In this document: positions 5,659 through 5,930 of the stretch, piece by piece | Layout of the letters: each line of letters opens with the position of its first letter | Numbering within the stretch: the stretch's first letter is position 1 | Origin: an uncultured Devosia sp. | Lineage (GTDB): Bacteria; Pseudomonadota; Alphaproteobacteria; Rhizobiales; Devosiaceae | DNA length: 5,930 nt | Assembly: GCA_946481445.1 (NCBI GenBank) | Contig: CAMLOA010000144.1 | Coordinates: forward strand, 1 to 5,930 | Direction of reading: 5' to 3' | Notes under the pieces: generated by a model | What the model was told of the DNA's origin: nothing | The model's database searches: none | What the model saw: the letters and a program-made list of their open reading frames with translations, nothing else | Translations under genes and position numbers: made by a program

Positions 5659-5930
5659 GTGTCACTCAGTGTTACACAACTGCTCGAAGGCTCCGGCGCC
5701 CGCCCCAAGAAGGGACTGGGTGCCGTATTCGGCCTCAATTCCGATAGCCGCCGCATCGAGCCGGGGGATATCTTCTTCGCCCTGCCCGGGGCCAACGTGC
5801 ATGGCAACCAGTTCGTCGCCGATGCCGTGCGGCGCGGCGCCCTGGCCATTATCAGCGATACGCAGCCCGTGGGCGATCCGGGCGTGCCGGTCATCATCGT
5901 CAAGGATGTGCGGGCGGCCTATGCCCGTGC
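5659..5930 (+). CDS. murE: UDP-N-acetylmuramoyl-tripeptide synthetase MurE, N-terminal part (cut by window edge)
   Basis: MurE adds the third stem-peptide residue (meso-diaminopimelate in Gram-negative bacteria) to UDP-MurNAc-L-Ala-D-Glu with ATP in the cytoplasm. Only the first 90 codons are present. They begin with GTG and encode MSLSVTQLLEGSG, then LNSDSRRIEPGDIFFALPG (27-45), which binds the uridine part in MurE, then ANVHGNQFVADAVRRGALAI (46-65) and VPVIIVKDVRAAYA (76-89). This S-D-S-R-x-I-x-P-G-D-I-F-x-A-L-x-G block is typical of the MurE/MurF N-terminal domain. The position directly after ftsI makes MurE rather than MurF the right call. The ATP-binding and ligase domains, and thus the amino-acid specificity motif, are outside the window. 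Confidence 0.93.
   Translation, partial: MSLSVTQLLEGSGARPKKGLGAVFGLNSDSRRIEPGDIFFALPGANVHGNQFVADAVRRGALAIISDTQPVGDPGVPVIIVKDVRAAYAR

Noticed and set aside
1..5930. tRNA, rRNA, CRISPR array or known defence system
   Set aside because: No cloverleaf, regular spaced repeats or defence-gene motifs were seen on either strand.

Overview
The window looks like a piece of a high-GC alphaproteobacterial chromosome. The evidence is the strong G/C bias at third codon positions, a division and cell-wall (dcw) cluster in the order rsmH-ftsL-ftsI-murE, and protein sequences of the Hyphomicrobiales type (Devosia-like relatives are a guess from FtsL and FtsI; no search was run).

Left part (1-~660): the 5' part of an IS1595/ISXO2-type transposase lies on the minus strand and runs off the left edge. 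It carries a TAA stop directly after the first expected catalytic aspartate, but the same frame stays open beyond it to the window edge, so the copy is probably inactive. Its leader (557-588) can fold into a hairpin just ahead of the Shine-Dalgarno sequence. The AT-rich stretch at about 590-660 is a divergent promoter region with small palindromes.

Middle part (675-2436), all on the plus strand: a small four-helix membrane protein overlaps by 4 bp a small XRE-family helix-turn-helix regulator. This looks like a two-gene regulator/membrane-partner module. A 62-bp gap containing a hairpin (1373-1396) follows, then a zinc-less medium-chain dehydrogenase/reductase of the quinone oxidoreductase type.

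Right part (2537-5930): the start of the dcw cluster, transcribed rightward. It holds rsmH (16S rRNA C1402 N4-methyltransferase), ftsL (divisome bitopic protein), ftsI (septal peptidoglycan transpeptidase, PBP3) and the first 90 codons of murE (UDP-MurNAc-tripeptide synthetase). The first three genes are packed by a 4-bp overlap and a zero-base junction, and murE follows after 21 bp, so this is one operon. mraZ, which usually opens this cluster, is not next to rsmH; the reductase gene sits there instead. The most interesting points are the nonsense-mutated transposase with its structured leader, the regulator/membrane-protein pair beside it, and the missing mraZ.
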